In this document: positions 1 to 11,266 of the stretch, piece after piece
Layout of the letters: each line of letters begins with the position of its first letter
Numbering within the stretch: the stretch's first letter is position 1
Made by a program: the position numbers and the translations under genes
Notes under the pieces: model-generated
The model's database searches: none
The model's input: the letters and a program-made list of their open reading frames with translations, nothing else
Told to the model about the DNA's origin: nothing
Assembly (NCBI RefSeq): GCF_018320785.1
Contig: NC_054885.1
Span: 10,042,421-10,106,420 of the forward strand
Direction: 5' to 3'
Source of the DNA: Cheilinus undulatus
Lineage: Eukaryota; Chordata; Actinopteri; Labriformes; Labridae
Length of the DNA: 64,000 bases

Positions 1-345
1 CCCTTGCTTTATTCACAAGCTAGCATGAACATGAGACAGAATGTCCTTTGACCTCCAAAATTGAATCAGTTCATCCTTGAGTCCTGGTTGAGGTTTTTGC
101 CAGGTTAAAAGTAAATCCCTTCAAGTTTGATTTACCTGTCGTCTTATAGAGAAATGTATGAACATGAGGCCCAACATACTTGATAATTGTCTTCCAAAAT
201 AGTTTAGTTCATTTTTGTGTCAGAGTGGACAGTTGCAGACAGTCAAGATTTGTACTCAACAGCAAGGGATGAACATGAGGCCCAATGACCTCAAACTTCA
301 GCCTCAAAATAAATCTGTACATCCATGGATCAAAGTAGTGCAAAG
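1..345. repeat. Tandem-type repeat family, 5' block (AACATGAGGCCCAATGA units)
   Basis: Units of roughly 110-130 bp, each carrying AACATGAGGCCC, a GACCTCAAAATT-like stretch, a TCAGTTCATCCTTGAGTC-like stretch and a short 'AAGCAAGGGATG' end. Recognisable GAGGCCC-type cores lie near 25, 165 and 273. The same family forms the longer block at 3.5-5.6 kb and a single copy near 48.3 kb. It resembles a widespread fish interspersed/tandem repeat; no gene is seen in it. Confidence 0.7.
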
Positions 346-1140
346 ACTGTGCAAAATACCCCAAAGGTGTTTCGAGCCATCATGTTCAAAGTAATAATAT
401 TCAACGCCATAGTCAGCTGGCAGAAACCTGTGCATGTTTTGCATGATTTAAGTGCAGGACGTAACCCTGCTTAGGCCCAGGAGACATGAAATTGCAGACT
501 AGCAGGGGACTGTGTAGGAGAGAAAATCACGCTTTAGCACAGTATGGGGCAACTTGAATGATTTCCGTTTAATAGTCACAGAATGAGATGAGCTTTTTAC
601 CACAGATGCACAAAATGTCCTTTAAAGACAAGACACTTTTCACCACAGAGACCAGGAGCACATTACAGAGCCAACACTGATTATCATTTTCACAGCTGGA
701 GAAAATGTGCCTCATTACTTCAGTAGATCTGAAATAAACAGAAGATACTTGTGCCCTACTGGAGGGATGAGCACTAAAAAGGTCCCTGATCTTCATTCTG
801 ATCACAGACTCATAAGGAGTTCAATGTTTACCCTCGCCGCCTGTATGTTCAGCTGTTTGTGAAACACAGGAACAAACCATACATCACTGAGAGAACAGGG
901 GAATGTTTCTGTAATGAGCTGCTGACCCAAACCCCCAGCTGAGGCTGCATTTAAACCACCTCATCAGAGCTTGAACAGATAATATTCAGGAAAATGGCTC
1001 TCAATCTGCAGCTTCAAACACATGATCACCATAAAGATAGCCGTGCATTAAGACATGATCTCATACATGCGTGAGCATCTGATGTCAGGGTCTGACTGAG
1101 TATTTTAATTTAAATATCTCTGTATGGCGTGTTAAACACA
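346..1140. other. Unassigned intergenic sequence
   Basis: No repeat unit, splice-bounded coding exon or RNA gene could be recognised. The only open frame (569-805, minus) has no family resemblance. Confidence 0.5.
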
Positions 1141-1249
1141 ATTCCCACTTTATTATAAAACATATGGACCATCAAAAAGATTTTTAGACGATAAAAACAT
1201 AAATCTTTAAAACACCAAACACTGAAAATAAGTGTTTTGGGTATAGGAA

Positions 1250-2800
1250 TACAACTTTTGGACTGTCAAAAGAAAAAGAAAAGAAACAGAACCCTCGAGG
1301 ACCAAAAAAAGAATCAAAATAAAAAATTTTTGACTGTCAAAATGAAATCTTTCCAACCGTTTTGACTGTCAAAATAAAAACCTTTTGACTGTCAAAAAGG
1401 AAAACAAAATTGGACATCAAAATTTATTTTTGACAACCAAATTAACACCTTTGGATAGTCAAAAACAGAAAAAAAAAACAAAACAAAACAAAACAGGACC
1501 CTCTTTGACCAAAATACAAATCAGAATAACAGTTTTCAACCGTCAAAGTAGATCTTATTGACTGTAAAAAAAGAAAAAAAATTGACCATTAAAATAACAC
1601 CTTTGGACTGTCAAAATGAAATATTTGGACAGTTAAAATAAAACCTTTTGAATCTTTTGGACTGGCAAAACCTAATGAAACCTATTGACTACAAAAATGA
1701 AAAAAAAAATTGACCATCAAAATATCTTTTTACCCAAAATAAAAACTTTGGACTCTGAAAATCACTGTTGCACCATCAAAAAAAAAAAAATAAAAAATAA
1801 AAAAAAATTGGACAATCAAAATAAAACTTTTTGACCATCAAAATAAAACCTATTGACTGTAAAAGAAATTTTTGAAAAAATTGACCATCAAAATAAAATT
1901 TTTGGCTGTCTAAATAAAGCTTTGGCCAGTCAAAATAATACCTTCAGAGTGTTGGAATAAAATATTAGGACTGTCATACAAAACTTTTGGACCCCGAAAA
2001 TAAAACCACAAGACCTTCAAAATTAAACTTTATGACAGTCTAACAAAACCTTTGAACTGTTAAAATAAAATTTTTGGACCATCAAAATAAAACAATTTGG
2101 TTTTCAAAAGAAATACTTTTCAATTATTGAAAAAAATATAACAAAAACTGACCATCAACATAAAACTTTTTGACCACTAAAATATTAGTTGGACTTTCAT
2201 AATAAAACATTTAAAAAGTCAAAATAAAACTTTTGGACTCCCAAAAAAACTGTTGCACCATCAAAATAAAAAATCTGGGGCCTTCAACGTGGACTGTCAA
2301 AATCTTTTGGCACCTTAGGGCCATCAGAACAAAAAGGGGGATAATAAAAAAATATTTTAATTATCGAAATAATACCACTGGATCTTGAAGATAAAACATT
2401 TGGGGTTTAAAAAATGAATGCTTTGGACTGTGGGGTGTTAACTTTAAAGATTTTTGAGAATGGGACATTCAAAATAAAAGCTTTTCACTATCAAAATAAA
2501 CCTTTGGGGTGTCAAAAATGAAAACTTTGGAATAAAAAAAATAAAAATAACCATAAAAATCAAATTTTGGACTGTCAAAATAAAACCATTTATTATCAAA
2601 ATCAAACTGTTGGACAGTCAAAACTTTTAGACCACCAAAATAAAAACTTAGATCATCAATAGAAAAACTTTGGGCTTTTGAAACAAAAGCTACTGCTCTG
2701 TCAAAATAAAATTACTGGATCATTGACATAAAAACCTTTGGATACCCAAAATAACACCTTTGGTCTGTAAAATTAAATCCTGAGATTTTAAATATAACCA
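1250..2800. repeat. A-rich minisatellite, GACTGTCAAAATAAAAC-type units
   Basis: About 1.5 kb of imperfect ~20-40 bp units reading like TTTTGGACTGTCAAAATAAA, with variants CATCAAAATAAAA and GACCATCAAAAT. The array is degenerate and contains no long open frame. Confidence 0.85.
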
Positions 2801-3540
2801 TATCATTTTTTAACTTTTATTTTTTCCTGGCTTGTCTAAGAAAAGTATAATTAGTAGTAGTAAAAATTTTTGAACTATCCAAAATGTAAAAGAAAAAAAG
2901 CCTTATTTTAAAGAAAAGAGAACTGCAGAGTTAGGATGGAGGCTTGGTGTTAATTAATCAGATTATTGATGGAAGAACCCTCGTCTAAAAAAATCAAGGA
3001 AAAGTAATTATTCAGATCTTTGCCTCAGTTACTGAAGCTTAATTTATTCCAAAGACACTGAAATGTTTCCAGCAGGTGGAATCAATCCATCTGTAAACAA
3101 GAGGATAACAATCAATGGAAGTGATCAGAGGTGTGAACAGGAAGAAGGCTGATCAATAAGCCCTTCATCACCTGCATCAGCTCAGGGTGTGAACTGGAGA
3201 AACATAAAGAACAGAAATGTTCCCAACATGAGAGAAAAATCAATGAGTGTGAATACAACAAAGAAGAGAGGGGGAAACAGCAGTTTACTGTGAAATCACA
3301 CCATGCTCCTGCTGTCGGAATAAACCAGGCATAAACAAGAAACTCAATCCAAAAATTAAAAATCAGCCAGGCACAAGGAAAGAAAGTCAATCCACAGATT
3401 AACTAGAAATACCACCTGGTGGATCTGTGCCTCTGTGAGGTAGAGAATAGCCTCATAGCCTGACAGTGAAAGCCCGTGGGTGGATCAAGAGGAAGGGCTG
3501 GGTGGATTTTGTGGAAGTGCAATTTGTAGAATTTTATAAG
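2801..3540. other. Unassigned intergenic sequence
   Basis: AT-rich flank of the minisatellite. A 92-codon minus-strand frame (3112-3390) shows no recognisable family or exon borders and is treated as chance. Confidence 0.5.
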
Positions 3541-5620
3541 CAAGAGAGGCCCAATTACACTGATCTTTGTTCTCTAAAATGTACTTAGTTCATCGCTGAG
3601 TCAGGATGGACATTTGTGCTAAGTTTAAAGAAAATCCGTTGGAGAGTTTTTGAGATATTGCATAAAAAAGCAAGGATTTATCTTTGACTTTTGGCCTCCA
3701 GAATCTTATCAGATTATCTACGGACATATACGCAATGTTTGAGGAATCGCTATTGCATATTACACACCCAGACAAGGCACATGAGGCCCAGTGATATTCA
3801 TGCTTGGCCTCTAAAATCTCATCAGTTCTTCCATAAACCAGAATAGGCTTACCTGATGCCCAAAGATCTCAACTTTTGACCTAAAACCTCCAAAATTCAA
3901 TCAGTTTGAGTGGACGTGTGTGCAGTCCCATAGTGTTCCAGGCATATTGTGCAAAGGATGTACATGAGGCCCATTGACATTTGCATTTGACCCCTTAAAT
4001 CTCAGCAGTTCTCCCTTGATTTAGAATAGACCTACTAGCAAATTAAAGGGAAATCCCAGAAAGCATTTTGGTATATCATGTTCACAAGCAAGGGCTGAAC
4101 ATGAGGCCCTATGATCTCAACATCTGACCATAAACTATTAAAGTCTTACTCATTTGTCCAAGGGTTTGAGTAGGTTTTAGTGCAAATTTGAAAGAATACC
4201 CTGTGAATTGTTCTAGAGATATTGTTTTCACAGGCAAGGGATAAACATGAGGCCCAATGACAGGGGCCTTTTTACTTCCAAATCAAACTGCTGCATACTT
4301 TTTAAAACTGAGTTTGAAAGAAATCCCTGAATAAATCCCTAAATATGAACCATTACCAAGCAAGGGATGCACATAGGGTGGGTAGACATTCGTGCAAAGT
4401 TTAAAGACAAACATTCTAATTAAATTTTGAAATATTGCATACAAAAGCAAGGGAAGAACATGAGGTCCTGTGACATGGCCTTTGGCCTCTTGAATCTCAT
4501 CAGTTTCCCCATGAGTCAGAGAAGACTTAGGTGAAAAGTTTGAGATATGTTTATAAGCAAGGCATGAACATAAGGCCCAATGATCTCAACTCTGCCCCAC
4601 AAATTAAATCTATCCATTTTAACCTAGTGTTTGTGTGTACATTTGTGCAAAGTCTGAGGAAAAACCTATGTTCCTGAGACATCATGCAAAGGATGAACAT
4701 GGGGCCCAGTGACATTAGCCTTTTAACTACAAATCAAATCACTGTATTCTTGTGTCAAAGACAACCTTTGGAATAAGTTTGAAAGACTCCCTTAAGATCT
4801 AGCAATAACAAGCAAGGGATGTATATTAGGCCCAGATATGTGTGCAAAGAATGATAAAACTCTTTAAAGCATTTTTAGATACAGCATACAAAGACAAGGG
4901 ATGACTATGAGTCCCAGTTACTACCATTTTTGACTTTTGACCTCTAAATTTTATCAGATTGTGTCAGAGTCTTAGTGGACATATGTGCAAAGTTAGAATA
5001 AATTCTTTCAGAAATATTTCAAACAAAAGCAATGGATGAACATGAGGCCCAGTGATATTGGCCTTTGACCTCTAAAATCTTGTCAGTCTTCCTTGATTCA
5101 GAGTACACACATGTGCAATTCCCACAGAGCATTTTTGTGATTTCATGTTCACAGCAAGACATAAACATGAGGCCTAATGATCCCAACCATTTACCCCATA
5201 TATATGCAAAATCTAACCAGTCTATGTTTGTGCAAAGATTAAGAAAAATCCTCAGAGTTCTTGAGATATTGCATTCTTAAGCAAGGGGTGAACATAAGGC
5301 CAGGATGACAATGGCCTTTTACCTCCAAATCTAGTCACTTTGTTCTTGTTCCATAGCGGACATCTGAACTGAGCTAAAAGAAAATCCCTAATTATGTAGC
5401 ATTAACAAACAATGTATGTGCATAAGGCCCACTGGACATGTGTGCAAATTTGGAAGAAAAACTTTTTAAGCATTGTTGAGCTAACATGTTCACAAGTGAG
5501 GGATTTATGACTTGATCTATGACCTCAAAAATCGAATCAGTATGTCCTTGAATTGGAGTCAAACTTTGTTCAAAGTTTGAAGACAGTCCCTCAAAGAGTT
5601 CTTAACCAAGGCAGATGTAT
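3541..5620. repeat. Tandem-type repeat family, main block (AACATGAGGCCCAATGA units)
   Basis: At least twelve diverged copies of a ~110-130 bp unit. GAGGCC-like cores lie near 3780, 3966, 4102, 4229, 4460, 4570, 4690, 4810, 5042, 5168, 5292 and 5424. Each unit runs from a GCAAGGGATGAACATGAGG start through TTTGACCTCTAAAATC, then CAGTTCATCCTTGAGTC-like, GGACATTTGTGCAAAGTT and TTGAGATATTGC before the next. The block ends near 5620 in GGACAGACAAAA. Short ORFs across it are repeat translations. Confidence 0.8.
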
Positions 5621-5749
5621 GTACTGAATGGACAGACAAAAATAAAATGTCCCGTACTTGGCTATCACTGCTGTGAATGCATACTGATTTATATTCATAG
5701 CTGGGACAGATGTACAGACAGAGGTACAACCAGAGGTACAAAACTAACA

Positions 5750-5852
5750 ATGCAAGAAGAAAGTCAAGATGCAGAGCACAACTCTTTCAGAATAAAGGCT
5801 TTCATCTGTATTTCCCTGTTATTTCACCTTTTCCCTCCCCTCCTGAGTCATG
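5750..5852 (+). CDS. Possible orphan signal-peptide (leader) exon
   Basis: An in-frame ATG at 5750 opens 34 codons that become strongly hydrophobic (core around KAFICISLLFHLFPPLL) and stop at a textbook donor: CATG followed by GTGAGT at 5853. The split codon gives a phase-1 intron, the usual phase for leader exons of immunoglobulin-superfamily receptors in vertebrates. No matching Ig, FN3 or other ectodomain exon is visible within the next 9 kb, which is mostly transposon and minisatellite DNA. It may be a relic, a first exon with a distant partner, or chance. The frame also stays open upstream to 5615, inside repeat DNA. Confidence 0.25.
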
Positions 5853-6261
5853 GTGAGTTCAGAGTTCAGTATCTTTACAGATCTGTCTGATAAAAGTGTG
5901 TGAACTTTTGAGTTTGGGGAGTTTCCAGTTTGGCTTTTGTCCAAACCTTTGCTGGAAACGACAGATTGTTAGTGAGACGAGGAGCTGACGAGGCGTAAAT
6001 TACAAAAACATGTTGATACTTTCAGCCCTTTATGTTCGTGTTAATTAAATTAAAGAGACTCTCTGATAGGCCGTTTGATTTCTGTAATCTGCTCCAGGTG
6101 TCTGAACACTGTCTTTATTTGTGTGGAACACATTATTTTTCTGTTTTCATTACACCGTGGGAAGACTTACTCCTGTTTTCACAGCAGGTTTACTTAGTGT
6201 GGAAATGCTTTAGTTACATCAGTTAGAAGCTATCCAGTCAGAAAATCTATTCTACCTTTTA
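5853..6261. other. Unassigned sequence downstream of the putative leader exon
   Basis: No recognisable exon, repeat or RNA gene. Confidence 0.45.
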
Positions 6262-7893
6262 GCTCCAGTTCCAAAAAAGCTGGGGCGCTGTGTAAAATGT
6301 TAATAAAAACAGAATGCAATACAAATCTAATCAACCCATACTTTATTAACAACAGAACACAAAAAATACATCAGAAGTTGAAACTAAGAAATTTTATGTT
6401 TTCATGAAAGATATTGGCTCATTTTGAATTTGACTGCAGTGATAAGTCTCATGAAAAAATAGGGCTACAAAAGGCTGGTAAAGTAAGTCATACTAATGAA
6501 AAACAGCTGGAGGAGCATTTTGCAACTAATTTGGTTAACTGGCAACAGGCCAGTGGCATGACTGGGTATAAAACAAGCATTTAAGAGAGTACATGAGACC
6601 ACTTAAATATTCAGAGCATCAGAATCTGGAAATATCTCCATGGGACAAAGCCAAAGGTCAGTATTGGATGCTTGTCATCTTCGGGCCCTCAGGCAGCACT
6701 GCTACTGGAAATCACCACATGGGCTGAGGAACACTTCCAGAAATCACTGTCTGTCAGCAAAGGTTGCTTTACCATTCACAGATCGAGTTAAAGCTGTATC
6801 ATGCAAAAAAAGAAGCCTCATGGGAACGTGCTGTCTTCTCTGGGCCAAAGCTCCTTTAAAATGGACTGAGGCAAAAATGGGAAACTGTTCTGTTTGAAAT
6901 TGCTTTATTTGGAAACTATGGACACCGTGTCCTGTGGACTGAAGAACAGAGGGACCATGCAGCTTGTTATCAGTTCAAAAGCCTGCATCTCTGATGGTAT
7001 GGGGTTGCAATAAAGGGGACACATTATGCAAAAATCTATTTTTTAGGCTTTTCTAACAAAATTTGTGCCCCTGGCCTGTCCACAACCCACTCAAATACCC
7101 GAAAAATCCATCCCCTTCCTCCTCTCTTTCTCCACCTTTCAGAAAATGTGTATTGAAACAAGCTGTTCTCATATTTAATTTTAGTGACCTCACATGGGGA
7201 GTAAGCACCAGCCCCCAGCTACCAGCTGAGATGCTGGATAGCTCAGTGGGTTACCCTGCTGACTACGGTCTGGGAGATTGATGGTTGAAATCCTAGTCAG
7301 GTCTCAAACTTTGATAAAAGTGTCTGTAACATCAGGAGAGCCACACCAATTTCCTGAGAGGGGCGTGGTCAGGGGTGGAGTCAGACAGCTCATTAACATT
7401 TAAAGCCACAGACACAGAAATGGATCGTTCTGAGCAGGGCTGAATCAGAGAGGTTTTTAGACATGCAAAAATCCAATACTGAAACTGGCATGTTTTGGGG
7501 ACCTCTGAGAACAATATAAACTGGTCTTAAAAGGGTAAAATATGTCCCCTTTAATGCCTATGGTCTTGGCTGCTACACATCTGGAAAGACAATTTCGCTG
7601 CTGAAAAGTAGTTCAAGGTTTAAAAGAAATATACGCTTCCATTCAGACCTCTCTTTCAGGTGTGATAAACCACATACCACAATTCATCACAACATGGCTT
7701 CACAGTAGAAGAGTCCTGGTCCTGAACTGGCCTACCTGCAGACCAGATCTTTCACCAACAGAAAACATTTGGGGCAAATCTGGCAAAGAAGGTCCAAGAC
7801 TGCTGAGCAGGTGGAATCCTGCATCTTTTAATGTTTTTATTGATATTTTACTCAGCGCCCCAACTTTTCTGGAACTGGTGTTGTACATTAAAC
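6262..7893. mobile_element. DNA transposon copy with 'CCAGTTCCAAAAAAGCTGGG' inverted ends
   Basis: The left end (CTCCAGTTCCAAAAAAGCTG near 6262) is the diverged inverse of the right end (GCGCCCCAACTTTTCTGG near 7854). The same terminal sequence, in better condition, begins at 17597 and 49815. The interior shows the family's typical AAAATGTTAATAAAAACAG subterminal stretch and AGGACATTTT-like segments, with only broken open frames. A tRNA-headed repeat is nested inside. The family is very common in fish; I do not assign a superfamily. Confidence 0.7.
7010..7555 (+). mobile_element. Nested SINE-like element with tRNA-derived head
   Basis: Contains a tRNA-like A-box region (GATAGCTCAGTGGGTTA near 7238) and a B-box-like GGTTGAAATCC near 7283. 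It is embedded in a longer repeat whose end (AAAAGGGTAAAATATGTCCC, near 7530) and opposite-strand relative at 25150-25410 are recognisable. It sits inside the transposon at 6262-7893. Confidence 0.6.
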
Positions 7894-8470
7894 TTTAGAA
7901 ATGTCACAAATGTATCAGTGCATGGGTATTTTCAGGTTTTAAATCTGCCGCAAACTCTGATCCTAATCAATAATGGCTCTGTTTGACACTTGTATTGATC
8001 GTATTATTTGTCTTCAGCTGCTGTCGCTTCGTAGTTGAATCACTTCCTGTTGGCCCCTGATCACTGCAGTGTGCTTCATTTTCAAGCTCTATTAGTCATT
8101 CAATACAAGGTCTGTCTGCAGTAGAACACGTAATTTCATATATAAATCTTAAGGTTTAATTTAGTTATCTTAAAATTTATCATTGAACAGAAGTTTAAAG
8201 TTAGAACACACTCAACACACTCAAGAAGTTTCACAGTTTAAAAGTTTCCTCACAAAGATTGTTAAATTTTCAGTTTTTGACTTTTATTTTGAAGCTGGAG
8301 CTGCTGAAAGCAACAGGCAGGAAGATATAAATCAAACACAGAGCAACAACAGGAATACTAACAGACTGAAACAAACGATAGACAGAGTAACAGATGGATG
8401 AAGACGGCGGAAGCAACAACTAATCAATCAACTCTAGAGGTGGAGCCGTCAAACCCGCCAAAATAAAATG
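7894..8470. other. Unassigned intergenic sequence
   Basis: No repeat unit or exon recognised. Confidence 0.45.
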
Positions 8471-9000
8471 CCTATTTGACCTTCACTGATGCAGTCTGTT
8501 TCACAATCAAATGACACTAATGAGACGGCAGAGTGTGACGGATCGAAGCCAAACATGAGATAAAACAATGAAGCAAGGTGCACAGTGAACGTGTTAATGA
8601 ACGTGAACGACTGTGTTAATGAATGAATGAATGTAACGGCTGTTTTCCCGTCTGTTTCACAATCAAATGGCACTAATGAGACAGATGAGTGTGAGAGATT
8701 AAAGCCAAACATGAGAATCAAACATCACAATGAGTGTGTTAATGAAGATGAATGCGTCAAACATTAAAATCATGTAGTGATAATAAATGAATGGATGAAT
8801 TTAACAAGTCAGTTACAGCCTGTTTCAGCAATAAATGACACTACTGTGACAGATGAGTGACTGATCACAGCCACACATAGAATAAAACAACATGGTGTGT
8901 TCATGAATGAATGAAATGAGTGTGTTACTGTCTGTTTCATACTAAAACAACACTTCAAATACAGCCAGTATAACAGTTAACATGTTGAATGAATGGATCG
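8471..9000. repeat. Short tandem repeat of ~160 bp units (CTGTTTCACAATCAAATGAC)
   Basis: Three to four diverged units. Each begins with CTGTTTCACAATCAAATG (about 8498 and 8661; weaker at 8819 and 8930), followed by CACTAATGAGACAG-like, AAGCCAAACATGAG and a GTGTTAATGAATGAATG tail. On the minus strand two units stay open together, so a repeated Phe-Gly-Phe..Ser-His-Ser peptide appears in the 8449-8721 frame. This is a consequence of the repeat, not evidence of a gene. Confidence 0.7.
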
Positions 9001-9179
9001 AAGAATGAAGGATCTGATGATGAGAGACAGGGGTGCATTTTAGCCCCTCCACTCTTCAGTATCTACAGTATATGGACAAAAATATATGGACACCTGACCA
9101 TTACAACTGGGACTGTTTTACATTGTATTCACATACATGTACTTTAAAATGGATCATGTATGATGTCAAATACTAACTG

Positions 9180-10015
9180 AGAACCACCAGATGACAAAAA
9201 CATTTAATTTTAGGTTTAGCAAAAAATTGCAAAAATGGGTTAAAAATAAAAAAAGACAGATCAAGACAGAAAAAAGCAAAAATGGGCGAAAAATGGTGAA
9301 AAGAAGTTGAAAAATGCAAAGTGGCAAAATGCATCAAAAGGGGCAAAACCTGGTTAAAAGTCAACAAAAAATGTGATAAAATGGCAAAATTTTGTTAAAA
9401 TATGCTCATATTGGAGAAAAAGGGGTGAAAAGTCGTTACATGATGGCAAAAATGGGTTGAAGGTGACACAGACAGATAAGGATAGACAAAAAGAGCAAAA
9501 ATGGGCATGAAATGGTGAAAAGCGGTTAAAAGGTAGCAAAATTGTTCAAGAGGGACAAAGATTAGTTAAAAGAGAACCAAGATGAAATAAAAGTGGCAAT
9601 GATGGGCTATGTAAGGCAAAAAGGGGGAAAATCGGTTGACAAATGGTGAAAAGCAATTTAATAGTGTCAAAAAATGGTTAAAAATATGCAGAAATGGACG
9701 AAAAAAAGGTGAAAAGTGGTTACATAGTGGCAAAAATGGGTTGAAGGTGAAAAAGACAGCTCAGAAAAGACAAAAAGAGCAAAAATGGACATAAAATGGT
9801 GAAAAGCGGTTGAAAAAAAGCAAAAATGGGTCAAAAGGGACAAAGATGAGTTAAAAGAGAATCAAGATTAGATAAAAGTGGCAAACATGACGAGAAAGAA
9901 AAAGGCGAAAAAGAGGTGAAAAGTGGTTACATAGAGGCAAAAATGGGTTGAAGGTGACAAAATGGTCCAAAAGAGGTAAAAAAAAAATTGTAAAGAAAGG
10001 CAATAACAGGGCAAA
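9180..10015. repeat. A-rich minisatellite, GGCAAAAATGGGTTAAAAGT-type units (copy 1)
   Basis: Imperfect ~20-25 bp units alternating GGCAAAAATGGG, GGTGAAAAGCGG and GTTAAAAG. The reverse strand reads as Phe/Leu/Pro/Ser-rich open frames (e.g. 9173-9367, 9354-9539), which are artefacts. The same unit type recurs at 13120-14510 and 21060-22040. Confidence 0.85.
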
Positions 10016-10183
10016 GACTGGCTGTAAATGGCGACTCTTGTGAATATGTGCCCATTCATTCTGTAGAGCATTTATAAGGTCAGGCCTTGATGTTGGATGA
10101 GGATGCCTGGGTCGCAACCTCTTTTCCAGTTCATCCCAAAGGTGCCCGATGGAGTCGAAGTCAAGGCTCAAGTTCTTCCACAC

Positions 10184-10664
10184 CAGTGTTTATTTTGAAG
10201 ACTATTTTTAATTTTAGTCCCAGTCTTTAGGGCAAATGCCTTTGAGTCGTAGTCACATTTTAGTAATTTTTACCCTTTACAGTTTTAGTCCATATAAAGT
10301 CACAGCATTTCAGTGCTTACTTTCAGTCCAAGCATTTATTCTCTTACCTTAATCTGGTTCTAAATCCCAGCAGTGCATTCTATGCGCTCTGCTAATCCTG
10401 GGGTCCCTGCTTTCTAAGGCTGAGAGGCAGAATAGCTACAGATTCATTGTATTTTGACAGATTTACCCACAGAAACAGGAGAAATGTTATGGATTTTGAA
10501 TGTTTGATGAAAACTAAATGACATGTTAGCCATCTTGATGAAAAATTAACTTACTTTTAGTCATTACAGATCTATTTTTGGTTTGTCTTAGTAGTCTTTC
10601 TCATGGAAAAAAGGCTGTCGTCAAACATTTATAGTCATAGTTTTGGTCAACATAATTAACATGG
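10184..10664. mobile_element. hAT-type non-autonomous element inserted in the Tc1-like transposon
   Basis: The insert begins CAGTGTTTATTTTG and is flanked by an exact 8-bp direct repeat TTCCACAC (10176-10183 and 10665-10672). Eight-bp target duplications and a CAGTG start are typical of hAT elements. Removing the insert and one repeat rejoins the Tc1 transposase reading (GTGTGGAAGAACTTGA on the minus strand), matching the uninterrupted copy near 37500. A related element lies at 51326-51737. Confidence 0.8.
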
Positions 10665-11266
10665 TTCCACACTAAAATCATGTCTATAGTCCTTGCTTTG
10701 TGCACTGGGGTACAGTCATGTTTGAAAAGAGAAGAGCTATCCTCAAACTGTTGCTACAAAGTTGGAAGCATAGCGTTGTCCAAAATGTTTTGGTATGCTG
10801 AAACATTAAGATTGACTTTCATTGCATGCAGCTGCTTGACCATGGAAACCCATGGAAGATCCCGCCGCACAGTTTCCGTGCTTACGTTGAGGCTAGTAGA
10901 AGTTCAGGACTCTTCAGGAATCAGCAGAGCGTTGGCACTTAAGCAGTCGTTGACTCCTCGGTTTTCCACTTCATGGCTGGGTTTCTAATGTTCCTGAATG
11001 CTTCCATGTTCTAATCATACCACTGGCAGTTTACCGTGGAATATCCAGCATGGATGAAATTTCGTAAACCTTCTTATTGCAAGGCTGGCATCAATCACAG
11101 TACCACGCTAGAAGTCACTAAGCTCTTCAGAACAACACATTTAGTATCACAAATGTTTGCAAATGAGACTGCATGGCTAGGTGTTTGATTTTATACACCT
11201 GTGGCCACAGGTCTGATTGAAGCAACTGAATTCAATAATTAACAGGTGTGGCTTTTGTCCATATGG

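Larger units (their letters stand above)
9066..11266 (-). mobile_element. Tc1-like DNA transposon remnant, minus orientation
   Basis: On the minus strand, 10030-10190 encodes the end of a Tc1-type transposase catalytic domain (the ...GHLWDELEKRLRPRHPHP... stretch, related to the family's 'NPIEHLWDELERR' region). 10665-11160 gives the upstream part, closely related to the copy at 36735-37725. The right end reads TTTTGTCCATATGGTGCA, the inverse of TATGGACAAAA at the left end near 9070. The transposase is frameshifted and interrupted by a hAT-type element (10184-10664) and a minisatellite (9180-10015), so it is dead. Confidence 0.75.

Noticed and set aside
3541-5620. Regularly spaced repeats considered as a CRISPR array
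   Set aside because: Units are >100 bp and diverged, there are no unique spacers, and the genome is eukaryotic.
7238-7295. tRNA-like A/B boxes
   Set aside because: Imperfect, lacks a complete cloverleaf and sits within a SINE-like repeat; not a functional tRNA gene. The same applies to 13190, 25330-25400, 28800 and 61750.
8449-8721. Repeated peptide (Phe-Gly-Phe ... Ser-His-Ser) suggestive of a repeat protein
   Set aside because: Arises from a DNA tandem repeat with only two open units; the other units are not open.
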